Source of the DNA: Clostridia bacterium
GTDB lineage: Bacteria; Bacillota; Clostridia; Christensenellales; Borkfalkiaceae
Assembly: GCA_900767195.1 (NCBI GenBank)
Contig: CAAFYG010000121.1
Coordinates: 1 to 36,004, forward strand
Direction: 5' to 3'
DNA: 36,004 bases
Made by a program: the position numbers and the translations under genes. How positions within the stretch are numbered: the stretch's first letter is position 1; the number at the start of each line of letters is the position of its first letter. A model generated the notes under the pieces. The model did not search any database, was not told the origin of the DNA, and saw only the letters and a program-made list of their open reading frames with translations. Below, piece after piece: positions 18,422 to 26,866 of the stretch.

Positions 18422-19600
18422 ATGAAAAGAATAAAAAAAGTTTTTATAGCGATAATGTGCTTATTGCTTTGCGCGTCTTTTGCGGCGTGCGCGAGGGGCG
18501 GAGTTTCGGGCGGATCAGGCGGTAATGAGAATAACGGCGGAAATGGTACGGAAAATACGGGAAACGGCGGAGAAAAAGACGTGATAGAAGACGTGGACTT
18601 TTCCGCGCGCGATACCGTGGAATATTTGCCCGATTTTACAGCGGAAACATTTGAATACGGGGGAGAAGTTTATAGCGCGACGGCGGCTTCGCAATTCACC
18701 GAAGTTGTCGTGAATCCTTGGGAAAAGAACGTAAAATTTACGTTTGTTGCGGAAGAAAAGTCGAATTCGAATCATGGGTATGCGAATTTTTTGGCGGCTG
18801 CAACGGAAGGATGCGCGGGCGGGCATATGAGATATAATATTCCCGGCGTAAAAATTCACGAAAACTATGCGCAGTTTTATAACCGTTGGACCACGGGGTC
18901 TACCACTTTTCAAGTGCAGACGAAAGGTGGAAAAAGCGTAACTACTGGCGTGCCTTACGAGGTAACGATCGGGTTTGGCAACGTAAAGAAAAACGGCGTT
19001 ATTCAAAATTATAAAATTTATTTAAAAATGAAAGATATTGCGGGCGATGTTCTGCTTGACGGCACGTATCTTCTGGCAGTGAATACCGTAGACGGCGCAC
19101 CTTTCGATTATTCCACGGAAAGCACAACGAACGTTCCTGCGGTTGGTTTCGGGTATTGGGATAAATCGATCGGTTCGAAACACAGAATTTTGAGCGGTAA
19201 GGCTTCGGCGGCGAATGAGTTTGTGATTCATTACGAATTGCCCGAAGGAAGAACGGAAACATTGGCGCAGACACAACAAACTGTGAAATACGGCGAAGCT
19301 TTTCAGTTATTTATTCCCGACATCGTCGGATTTGAAAAATGGGTATATAAAGACGGCGAACACGCCGGAGAAGAGTTTACGGACGGTATATACTCTCAGA
19401 AACACGACATTTATTTAGTGGCAGTATTCACGGATATCGATGATAACGATAAAAATCGCGGCGAATTCGATGATAACGGCGGATTTACGACGCCCGATGT
19501 GCCGAATATTTCCGAACCGAGCGATGGTGAGGATCAGGGAGAATTCGACGGAGACGGTGGATTTACTACGCCTGACGTGCCGAGTGTGGGGGATAATTAG
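18422..19600 (+). CDS. Lipoprotein with jelly-roll-like domain and duplicated C-terminal tail
   Basis: 392 aa from the ATG at 18422 (GGGAG at 18411-18415). Starting here places a standard lipoprotein signal at the N-terminus, with lipobox FAAC (Cys23). A Gly/Asn-rich linker (about 25-52) leads to a beta-rich domain (about 60-270) that resembles the first domain of the protein encoded at 16139: VNPWEKNVKFTF against VNPWENIVQMNL, and IGFGNV against LAFGNV. A short InlB-like part follows (GFEKWVYKDGEHAGEEFTDG). The tail holds two copies of GEFD..GGFTTPDVP, an acidic repeat. No enzyme motif is seen. It is probably a glycan-binding lipoprotein at the outer membrane face, and the last exported product before the cytoplasmic hydrolases. 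Confidence 0.75.
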   Translation: MKRIKKVFIAIMCLLLCASFAACARGGVSGGSGGNENNGGNGTENTGNGGEKDVIEDVDFSARDTVEYLPDFTAETFEYGGEVYSATAASQFTEVVVNPWEKNVKFTFVAEEKSNSNHGYANFLAAATEGCAGGHMRYNIPGVKIHENYAQFYNRWTTGSTTFQVQTKGGKSVTTGVPYEVTIGFGNVKKNGVIQNYKIYLKMKDIAGDVLLDGTYLLAVNTVDGAPFDYSTESTTNVPAVGFGYWDKSIGSKHRILSGKASAANEFVIHYELPEGRTETLAQTQQTVKYGEAFQLFIPDIVGFEKWVYKDGEHAGEEFTDGIYSQKHDIYLVAVFTDIDDNDKNRGEFDDNGGFTTPDVPNISEPSDGEDQGEFDGDGGFTTPDVPSVGDN

Positions 19601-19642
19601 TACACCTCGGAAAAGTTGCGGATCGATCCGCGGAGAAAGATT

Positions 19643-21454
19643 TTGAAAAATACGTTTTATTATAAAGGCGAGCAGTTTTATTTCAACGGTGAAAAAATAC
19701 AAATTCGTTCCGGTGCGATTCATTATTTCCGTGTGCCGCGTTTTTATTGGAAAGATCGGCTGCTGAAATTGAAAGAGTGCGGCTTCAATTGCGTGGAAAC
19801 GTATGTTGCATGGAATGTATCGGAACCGCATAAAAACGAGTTTGATTTTTCGGGTGATAACGATATTGCGGAATTTTTTCGTCTTGCCCGTGAACTTGGC
19901 TTGTTGGCAATAGTACGCCCCGGTCCGTTTATCTGCGCGGAATGGGAAGGCGGCGGGTTGCCTGCCTGGTTAAAAAACGATTTCGACGAAGAATTGAAAG
20001 GATTGCAGTTGCGGTGCGACAATCCTCCTTTTATGTCGCGATGCGAAAAGTATTTAACTGCGCTGTTTTCCGAAATTCGTCCGTATTTTCTCGACAATGG
20101 CGGCAATATCGTGATGATGCAGGTAGAGAACGAATACGGATCGTACGGCAATGACAAGGTTTATTTAAAAAAATTAGTTGATATTTACCGAAAGAACGGG
20201 GTAGACGCCGTATTATTTACGACAGACGGTGGCGGCGACGCGACTGTGTTTGCGGGGAATTTTCCCGAAGAATGTTTAACTACGCTTACTTTCGGATCCG
20301 GAGTGAAAAAGGGAATGAATCGGCTTACTCAATTAGCGAAAGGTAAGCCGAAAATGTGTGCGGAATTTTGGTGCGGATGGTTTGATCATTGGGGCGAGAA
20401 GCATCACGTGCGCGGCGGTGAAAGCGTAGTAGCCGAAGTAGACGAATTTATGAAAAACGGCTGGAATTTTAACTTTTATATGTTCTGCGGCGGAACGAAT
20501 TTCGCTTTTATGAACGGAGCGAATTTCGAAGAATATATTCAGCCGACCGTTACGAGTTACGATTATTGTGCGTTGCTCACCGAACGCGGGGAACGTACGG
20601 ATACGTACTATAAAATTCGCGAGTTGTTCGGGAAATACGGCGTAGATATTCCGAAACTTACGGCTGCCGACGGGAAACCGCGCGGGTATGGCAGGGTTGA
20701 TTTTTCTTCGTATGCGTATTTGTTTGATAATCTTACTAAGCTTTCATCACCGATAGCCTCTAAAATGCCTCTTGCTATGGAAAATTTAGGGCAAAATTAC
20801 GGGTATGCGGTGTATCGGTGCGTAGCGGATAATTTTCCGGCTGAAGCAGAATTGCGCCTGAATGGTTTAGCCGATCGAGCCAACGTGTTTTTAAACGGAA
20901 AATTTGCAGGCAGGAGAGAGAGTACCGCTTCATTTGATAGAATCGCTTATTCGATCGAGGAAACCGAAGCAAAGCAAGTTTGTATAGACGTATTAGTCGA
21001 AAATATGGGGCATATAAACTATGGCTATAATATCCTTGATAAGAAGGGACTGGGCGGATTATTAACTTATTATAAATGGGTGTATAGTATGCCGATGAAT
21101 TGGCTGAATTACAGTTTGCCGATGGATTACGCTCAGATTTCAAAAGCACGATTTGTTGACAACTATAAAGAAATTATTGAAAATAGACCTGTGTTTTTAA
21201 AAGGTACGTTTTCCGTGGACAATATAGCCGATTGCTATGTGAAACCGATCGGATTACATCGAGGTTTTATTATCATTAACGGTGTGAATATCGGCAGATA
21301 CGATTGCGATAAAGGCCCTCAAAAAAATTATTATCTACCCGCTTGTTATCTGAAAGAGGGTAGAAACGAAGTGATATTGTTTGAAAGCGATTCGGCGGCG
21401 AGAAATATTGCCGTGGAACTTGTTGATTATGCCGATTACGGCGAGGCGAATTGA
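19643..21454 (+). CDS. GH35 beta-galactosidase
   Basis: 603 aa if started at the TTG at 19643, which has GGAGA six bases upstream; another in-frame TTG lies at 19616 and no ATG is suitable. GH35 enzymes release terminal beta-galactose with retention. The start matches the family pattern (FYFNGEKIQIRSGAIHYFRV), then RPGPFICAEWEGGGLPAWL. The acid/base is E164 in QVENEYGSYG and the nucleophile E241 in AEFWCGWFDHWG, both intact. The C-terminal third holds the jelly-roll domains usual for the family. There is no signal peptide, so it acts in the cytoplasm on imported sugar. It opens the block of cytoplasmic hydrolases, 42 bases after the lipoprotein gene. Its stop overlaps the TTG start of the GH36 gene. 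Confidence 0.93.
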   Translation: MKNTFYYKGEQFYFNGEKIQIRSGAIHYFRVPRFYWKDRLLKLKECGFNCVETYVAWNVSEPHKNEFDFSGDNDIAEFFRLARELGLLAIVRPGPFICAEWEGGGLPAWLKNDFDEELKGLQLRCDNPPFMSRCEKYLTALFSEIRPYFLDNGGNIVMMQVENEYGSYGNDKVYLKKLVDIYRKNGVDAVLFTTDGGGDATVFAGNFPEECLTTLTFGSGVKKGMNRLTQLAKGKPKMCAEFWCGWFDHWGEKHHVRGGESVVAEVDEFMKNGWNFNFYMFCGGTNFAFMNGANFEEYIQPTVTSYDYCALLTERGERTDTYYKIRELFGKYGVDIPKLTAADGKPRGYGRVDFSSYAYLFDNLTKLSSPIASKMPLAMENLGQNYGYAVYRCVADNFPAEAELRLNGLADRANVFLNGKFAGRRESTASFDRIAYSIEETEAKQVCIDVLVENMGHINYGYNILDKKGLGGLLTYYKWVYSMPMNWLNYSLPMDYAQISKARFVDNYKEIIENRPVFLKGTFSVDNIADCYVKPIGLHRGFIIINGVNIGRYDCDKGPQKNYYLPACYLKEGRNEVILFESDSAARNIAVELVDYADYGEAN

Positions 21455-23520
21455 AACGAAAAAACGATATGGAAATAATTTTTTTCGGTATAAAATTGGA
21501 AATTATAGAAGAACGAGTTTTTTTAACATCGTTTAACGGAATGCGAGTAGGCGCGAACTCGGAAACGGGCGTTCGAGGCAAACAACCGTTTTCAAAAGTG
21601 AGATTGGCAAGCGAAATATATAAAACCGACGGGGAATATTGTATTCGTAAAGCCGAAGAATGGCTGTCTCTTCGTTATATCGGGCATAGTGTTTGCGGAA
21701 ACGTTTTAATCGTTACGGAACGGAGCGAAAGAATAGAAGTGATTACGAAAATGATCGCTTTTGAGAACTGTAATGCGATTGCAATCGAAAAGACGATAAA
21801 AAATATTTCAAATCGCGTTTTGAAATTAGAAGAAGCGGCTACGCTGATTTTAAACGGTGTTGGCGGCGGTGTAGACGAGTCGAAATTTACATATTTTTAT
21901 AAATTCGTGCAAAGTCATCACGTAGAATGTCAGCCACGAAAAATTTCATTGTTTGATTTCGGATTTTTTCGCTCTTTTTCCGGATATGCGAAAAAACTTT
22001 CTTTCACAAATATCGGCTCGTGGTCTACAAAAGAAGAATTGCCGCAAGGCATTGTGGAAAATTCTCGAAACGGCGAGTGCCTGATGTTTCAAATTGAAAG
22101 TAATCACGATTGGCATTATGAATTATCGGCCGCGGGTAACGATTTCTATCTTGCTCTTTATGGTAATTCATCGCTTAATCATCGGTATTGTCGTATGTTG
22201 CAGCCCGATGAGAGTTATCGATTGGCTCGCGCGGCTTTTTGTTTCGGTAACGGAATAAATTCGGTAATTGAAGAAATGACGGCGTATCGCAGACAGATCG
22301 CCGGAAGAACGGCGGCAGACGAGCATTTACCCGTGATCTTTAACGAATATATGCACTTATCGTGGGATAGTCCGCACGAAGAGAAAACAAAAAAGTACGC
22401 ACGGACAATTGCGAATGCGGGGGCGGAATATTACGTGATCGATTGCGGTTGGCACGACGATATGGAGGACGGCGTTTGGGTATATCCGTATATGGGCAAG
22501 TGGGAAGAAAGCAAAAAAAACTTTCCTCACGGGTTGCGCGCAACAACTGATTATATCCGCTCGCTCGGAATAAAACCCGGGCTTTGGATTGAGCCGGAAA
22601 TCGTAGGCGTAAAATGCAAAGAGATGCTTGATTATTACGATGACGATTGTTTTCTGAAACGTAACGGCGAAAGAATTTGCGTGTCCGATAAATTTATCCT
22701 GAATTTCAGAAAAGAAAAAGTGCGTACATATTTATCCGAATCCTTGCGCCGAATGATTGAGGATTATGGTGCAGAGTACGTAAAAATGGATTATAATGTA
22801 GATTCCTGGTTTGTGGACGGAGATTTTGAAGCGGAGCGAAAAGCTTATTTAGATTGGGTAGATGAATTGCATATTCGGTTTCCGAACGTTTTGATTGAAA
22901 CTTGTTCATCCGGCGGTATGCGGATGGATTATGAAACTTTAAAGCATTTTTCGATTGTTTCTACGTCCGATCAGACACGTGATTGGCTTTATCCTTATAT
23001 TGCGGGGAATATACTTTCTGCAATCTTGCCGGAGCAGGCGGCTGTGTGGAGTTATCCGGTGTCCGGTTTTAATGAAATCCCTACAAGAGAACAAGTCCAA
23101 AGCGAAATTTCATTGGAAAAGATAGCGTTAAATATGGTTAATTCAATGCTTGGACGAATTCATTTGAGCAGCGATTTGTCTTTATTGAGCAATGAACAGT
23201 TTGATTTAGTGAAACAAGGTGTTGCGTATACTAAAAAACTGAATGAGTTCAAGCGAAAAGCGATTCCATATTTCCCGCTCGGGTTTACTGATTTTTCACA
23301 AGAAACCGTTGCTTGCGGGCTGAAATTTGGTAAGAAGTTACATCTTGCCGTCTGGGTTCTTCGAGGTAATACAAAGGCGATAGTGCCGCTTCAAAATGCG
23401 AAAAAAGTGTATTTGAGTTACCCTTTAACTTTGCCGACGGAGTTTTCATTGGCTGATGACTGTATGACAGTTAATTTCAATCAGACAAATTCGGCTCGGT
23501 TTTTTGAAATAGATTTTTAG
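21451..23520 (+). CDS. GH36 alpha-galactosidase (or alpha-N-acetylgalactosaminidase)
   Basis: 689 aa using the TTG at 21451, which forms a TTGA stop/start overlap with the GH35 gene and has GAGG just upstream; the ATG at 21469 is an alternative. GH36 enzymes remove terminal alpha-galactose, and some members remove alpha-GalNAc. The N-terminal beta-supersandwich (about 1-290) is followed by the barrel: YYVIDCGWHDDMEDGVW, then GIKPGLWIEPEIVG. The nucleophile is D447 in YVKMDYNVDSW and the acid/base D507 in TSDQTRDW. The usual KWDxN is here KMDYN, a mild departure that may affect specificity. It has no signal peptide and is cytoplasmic. Alpha-Gal against alpha-GalNAc preference cannot be decided by reading alone. 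Confidence 0.9.
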   Translation: MKRKNDMEIIFFGIKLEIIEERVFLTSFNGMRVGANSETGVRGKQPFSKVRLASEIYKTDGEYCIRKAEEWLSLRYIGHSVCGNVLIVTERSERIEVITKMIAFENCNAIAIEKTIKNISNRVLKLEEAATLILNGVGGGVDESKFTYFYKFVQSHHVECQPRKISLFDFGFFRSFSGYAKKLSFTNIGSWSTKEELPQGIVENSRNGECLMFQIESNHDWHYELSAAGNDFYLALYGNSSLNHRYCRMLQPDESYRLARAAFCFGNGINSVIEEMTAYRRQIAGRTAADEHLPVIFNEYMHLSWDSPHEEKTKKYARTIANAGAEYYVIDCGWHDDMEDGVWVYPYMGKWEESKKNFPHGLRATTDYIRSLGIKPGLWIEPEIVGVKCKEMLDYYDDDCFLKRNGERICVSDKFILNFRKEKVRTYLSESLRRMIEDYGAEYVKMDYNVDSWFVDGDFEAERKAYLDWVDELHIRFPNVLIETCSSGGMRMDYETLKHFSIVSTSDQTRDWLYPYIAGNILSAILPEQAAVWSYPVSGFNEIPTREQVQSEISLEKIALNMVNSMLGRIHLSSDLSLLSNEQFDLVKQGVAYTKKLNEFKRKAIPYFPLGFTDFSQETVACGLKFGKKLHLAVWVLRGNTKAIVPLQNAKKVYLSYPLTLPTEFSLADDCMTVNFNQTNSARFFEIDF

Positions 23521-23532
23521 GAGAAATAAAAA

Positions 23533-25155
23533 ATGTTAGGCGTTATGATGGATATGTCGCGAAATGGCGTAATGAAATTAGGAGAATTAAAAAAGTTTGC
23601 TTCCATTTTAGCAAAATTTGGCTACGATTGCATACAGTTATATACCGAGGATACGTATGAGGTGGAAGGAGAGCCTTATTTCGGATATATGCGCGGCAGA
23701 TATACAAAAGCTGAATTAAGAGAGTTTGATGCTTATTGCGCTTCGCTTAATATTGAATTAATGCCGTGTATACAAACCTTGGCGCATACGGGTTCTTTGT
23801 TTCGTTGGGGGAAATACAGAGATATTCACGACATAAACGATATTATGCTGATAGGTGAAGAAAAAACGTACGCGTTTCTGGACAAGCTGTTCGCTACTGC
23901 GGCTGAAACATTTACTTCGCGAAGAATCAATATCGGTATGGATGAAGCCCATATGGTAGGACTCGGGAAATATTTGGATAAACACGGCTATCGCGACAGG
24001 TTTTCTCTGTTAAACGAACATTTGCAAAAAGTAATCGCAATAGCAAATAAATACGGATTTCATCCGATGATGTGGTCTGATATGTATTTTCGCTTGGCGA
24101 ATAACGGGCAGTATTACGGGGAAAAATATGACGGCGACGTAGTTATGCCGCAAGAAGTAATTGACAGCGTTCCTAAGGGCGTTGATTTGATTTATTGGGA
24201 TTATTATAGTTATAATGATACTTGTGTACCTCGAATGCTGGAAAAACACGCGCTTTTTAAAAATAAAACCGTATTTGCGGGCGGAGCTTGGTGTTGGAAA
24301 GGTTTTGTTCCCGATAATAAATTTACGTTAAACAGAATGATGTTGCCCGCCATTAAAGAATGCAAGAAGAAAAACATTGAGGATATGATTGTTACTCTTT
24401 GGGGCGATAACGGTAAAGAATGTTCGTTTTACGCCGTTTTACCGTCGCTTTATCGAATTGCAAAAGAGTGGTTAAAGAATAACGACGAAACGTTGGATGA
24501 AATTGCGCTTAAAAAGGAATTTAATTCGATGACGGGTGCAAATTTCGATGATATGATGACCCTCGACGATGCCGATTACGTAGATGGCGCGATTGAGCAC
24601 GAAACGCCGAGTAAATATATGCTTTATAATGATGTGTTTCAGGGAATTTACGATTCGACCGTAAAAGGTGACGAAAGCGAGTATTATAAAAAATTAAAAG
24701 AAAAACATGCGCACAATGCCGCTCGAAACGGTGAATACGGTTATTTGTTTAACGTGCAGGAAAAATTGTGTGCTGTTTTGGAAGATAAGTTTTGTGTAGG
24801 GGTTAAATTGCGCAAAGCATATCAAAATAAAGATAGGGAAGAGCTTATACGTTCTCTGGCAATTTTGCAAGGATTGCCGAAAAAAGTTAAAGACTTTTAT
24901 TTGGCAGTGAAAGTTATGTGGAGCAAAGAAAATAAGCCGTTTGGTTTTGAGGTACAGCAGCATCGCCTCGGTGGACTTATTTTTCGGATCGGCGAATGTG
25001 CTGAAAAACTTGAAAAATATTTGTCGGGCGATATTGAGTCGATCGATGAACTGGAGACAGAATTGCTTGACGTAACGGGAAACGAAAAGTTGTTTAATCA
25101 AAAACCTATACACGATTCGTGTTGGAGCGGCATTATTTCCGTCAATAGAATTTAA
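23533..25155 (+). CDS. GH20 beta-N-acetylhexosaminidase
   Basis: 540 aa. GH20 enzymes cleave terminal beta-GlcNAc or beta-GalNAc by substrate-assisted catalysis. The barrel begins almost at the N-terminus (MLGVMMDMSRNGVMKLGEL), without the GH20b domain seen in exported enzymes. The catalytic pair is D137-E138 in INIGMDEAHMVGLGKY. Later barrel motifs are present (HPMMWSDMYFRLA, LIYWDYYSYN, GGAWCWKGFVPDN, VTLWGDNGKECS). A helical C-terminal region (about 330-540) follows, as in the GcnA-like cytoplasmic branch. It lacks a signal peptide. AGGAG overlaps the stop of the GH36 gene. Specificity for GlcNAc against GalNAc is not decided by the motifs; the next gene supplies a likely GalNAc-directed partner. 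Confidence 0.88.
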   Translation: MLGVMMDMSRNGVMKLGELKKFASILAKFGYDCIQLYTEDTYEVEGEPYFGYMRGRYTKAELREFDAYCASLNIELMPCIQTLAHTGSLFRWGKYRDIHDINDIMLIGEEKTYAFLDKLFATAAETFTSRRINIGMDEAHMVGLGKYLDKHGYRDRFSLLNEHLQKVIAIANKYGFHPMMWSDMYFRLANNGQYYGEKYDGDVVMPQEVIDSVPKGVDLIYWDYYSYNDTCVPRMLEKHALFKNKTVFAGGAWCWKGFVPDNKFTLNRMMLPAIKECKKKNIEDMIVTLWGDNGKECSFYAVLPSLYRIAKEWLKNNDETLDEIALKKEFNSMTGANFDDMMTLDDADYVDGAIEHETPSKYMLYNDVFQGIYDSTVKGDESEYYKKLKEKHAHNAARNGEYGYLFNVQEKLCAVLEDKFCVGVKLRKAYQNKDREELIRSLAILQGLPKKVKDFYLAVKVMWSKENKPFGFEVQQHRLGGLIFRIGECAEKLEKYLSGDIESIDELETELLDVTGNEKLFNQKPIHDSCWSGIISVNRI

Positions 25156-25174
25156 AGAAAAAAACGAGGGTGTC

Positions 25175-26845
25175 ATGGCGTTTCAGATATACGGAAAAAC
25201 AGTAAATTCTATGCAAAAAGTATTCCCTTGCGAAGAGCCGCTGGGGGAAGAAATAAAAAAAGCCGTACTGCAAAACGAACGGGTTAATTTTCAGCTTGTT
25301 TATAAAAACGATTCAGCCGATTCAATGTCGGAATTAACGATAGAAATACGGGGAAAACTTGCACCCTATGCGGAAATTCGGTCTGTTGAACTCGTGCCTG
25401 CGAATTATTTTTATCGGCGTGCGAACGATGACTATATTATTTCGGATAAGCCGGGTGTCTATCCGGATTTGTTAAAGCCGTTGGGAAAAACGGGTGTGGT
25501 TTTGCCTGCCTCTCAATGGAAAGCTTTTTACGTGAGCGTCGAATGCCCGGAAGGCTTTCCTGCGGGGAAGTATAACACTACGTTTGCGTTGTGTAACGAA
25601 AAAAAAGAAGTATTAACCGAATTGAATTATACAATCAATATATTGCCGATCCGAGCCGAAGAAATAAGATTAAAAACGACAAATTGGATGCATTACGATG
25701 GCATAGTAGCACAGCACGGAGTAGAGTTGTTTTCAGATGCGTTTTATAATGTGTTCGAAGGGTATTTGCGGGAATATGTCCGCGGCGGAAACAATATGTT
25801 GTTTACTCCGTTGTTTACGCCGCCCTTGGATACAAAAATAGGCGGTGAACGAAGAACGGCGCAACTAATCGGGGTGAAAAAGCGTGACGATTGTCATTAT
25901 GAATTTGATTTTTCCAAACTTGAAAAATTTATTCGGTTCGCGCTTTCAAAGAACATAAAATACGTGGAATTTTCGCATTTGTTTACGCAATGGGGCGGGA
26001 AAAATTGCCCTAAAATTATAGCAGAAACGGAAGTTGGAACGACAGAGAAAATTTTTGGATGGGAGACCTCGTCTACATCCGAAAAGTATCTGGTATTTTT
26101 AGATGCCTTTTTAAAAAATCTTGTACAGTTTATCGATAAAAACGGTTGGCGTGAGATTTGCTATTTTCACCTTACCGATGAGCCAAGGCTGGAACATCTT
26201 GAAACTTATAAAACTTTACGCGAATTTGTTAAATCAAGAATCGGGAATATGCGCATTATAGATGCTTTATCGAATTATGAATTTTACGAAAAAGGCGGTG
26301 TGGATGTTCCGGCTCCACTCACCTTGCACTTTGAAAAATTTGCGAATAAAGGGATTGAAGAACTTTTTTGTTATTATTGTTGCGGTCCCTATAATGATTA
26401 CTATTCTAATAGATTATTGAATATGCCGTTGCAAAGGACGAAAGTGATTGGCTTACAACTGTATGAAACAAATGTTCAGGGCTTTTTGCATTGGGGATTT
26501 AATTTCTACAATACGGCACGTTCACTTGAAGAGATCGATCCGTTTGCCGATACAGCTGCTGGCGGCTTATTTCCCTCAGGCGATTCATTTGTAGTATATC
26601 CGGATCGAACCGGAAGCGCAGGGGCGTACGGTTCGTTGCGATTAGAAACCTTAGGAGAGGCGTTTTTTGAATATCGAGTGTTACAAACTTTGGAATCTTT
26701 GGTCGGACGAAAAAAAGTATTAAAAATACTGCACGATTTTGGTGTTTTTGGTTTCGAGGAATATCCGAGAAGCGATAGCATACACGATGCTATCAGAACG
26801 AAGATTTATTCTATGCTGAAAAAATATTATGCAGCGTGCAAATAA
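25175..26845 (+). CDS. GH123-like (DUF4091) beta-N-acetylgalactosaminidase
   Basis: 556 aa, no signal peptide. It has an N-terminal beta-sandwich (about 1-165), then a barrel beginning LKTTNWMHYDGIVAQHG. The pair D335-E336 in CYFHLTDEPRLEHL matches the Asp-Glu of GH123 enzymes, which use the substrate N-acetyl group to release terminal beta-GalNAc, for example from glycosphingolipid glycans. The stretch VQGFLHWGFNFYN and the end SVVYPDRTG-like GDSFVVYPDRTGS are typical of the DUF4091 region of this family. Together with GH20, GH35 and GH36 it makes a coherent set for GalNAc/Gal-containing oligosaccharides. The family call is good; the exact linkage is inferred. Confidence 0.82.
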   Translation: MAFQIYGKTVNSMQKVFPCEEPLGEEIKKAVLQNERVNFQLVYKNDSADSMSELTIEIRGKLAPYAEIRSVELVPANYFYRRANDDYIISDKPGVYPDLLKPLGKTGVVLPASQWKAFYVSVECPEGFPAGKYNTTFALCNEKKEVLTELNYTINILPIRAEEIRLKTTNWMHYDGIVAQHGVELFSDAFYNVFEGYLREYVRGGNNMLFTPLFTPPLDTKIGGERRTAQLIGVKKRDDCHYEFDFSKLEKFIRFALSKNIKYVEFSHLFTQWGGKNCPKIIAETEVGTTEKIFGWETSSTSEKYLVFLDAFLKNLVQFIDKNGWREICYFHLTDEPRLEHLETYKTLREFVKSRIGNMRIIDALSNYEFYEKGGVDVPAPLTLHFEKFANKGIEELFCYYCCGPYNDYYSNRLLNMPLQRTKVIGLQLYETNVQGFLHWGFNFYNTARSLEEIDPFADTAAGGLFPSGDSFVVYPDRTGSAGAYGSLRLETLGEAFFEYRVLQTLESLVGRKKVLKILHDFGVFGFEEYPRSDSIHDAIRTKIYSMLKKYYAACK

Positions 26846-26866
26846 AAAATATGGAGAGTTTTAGAT

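Noticed and set aside
13938..19600. Sortase-type cell-wall anchors on the surface proteins
   Set aside because: No LPXTG-like motif with hydrophobic tail found; one protein has a C-terminal membrane helix, two have lipoboxes, the rest no anchor.
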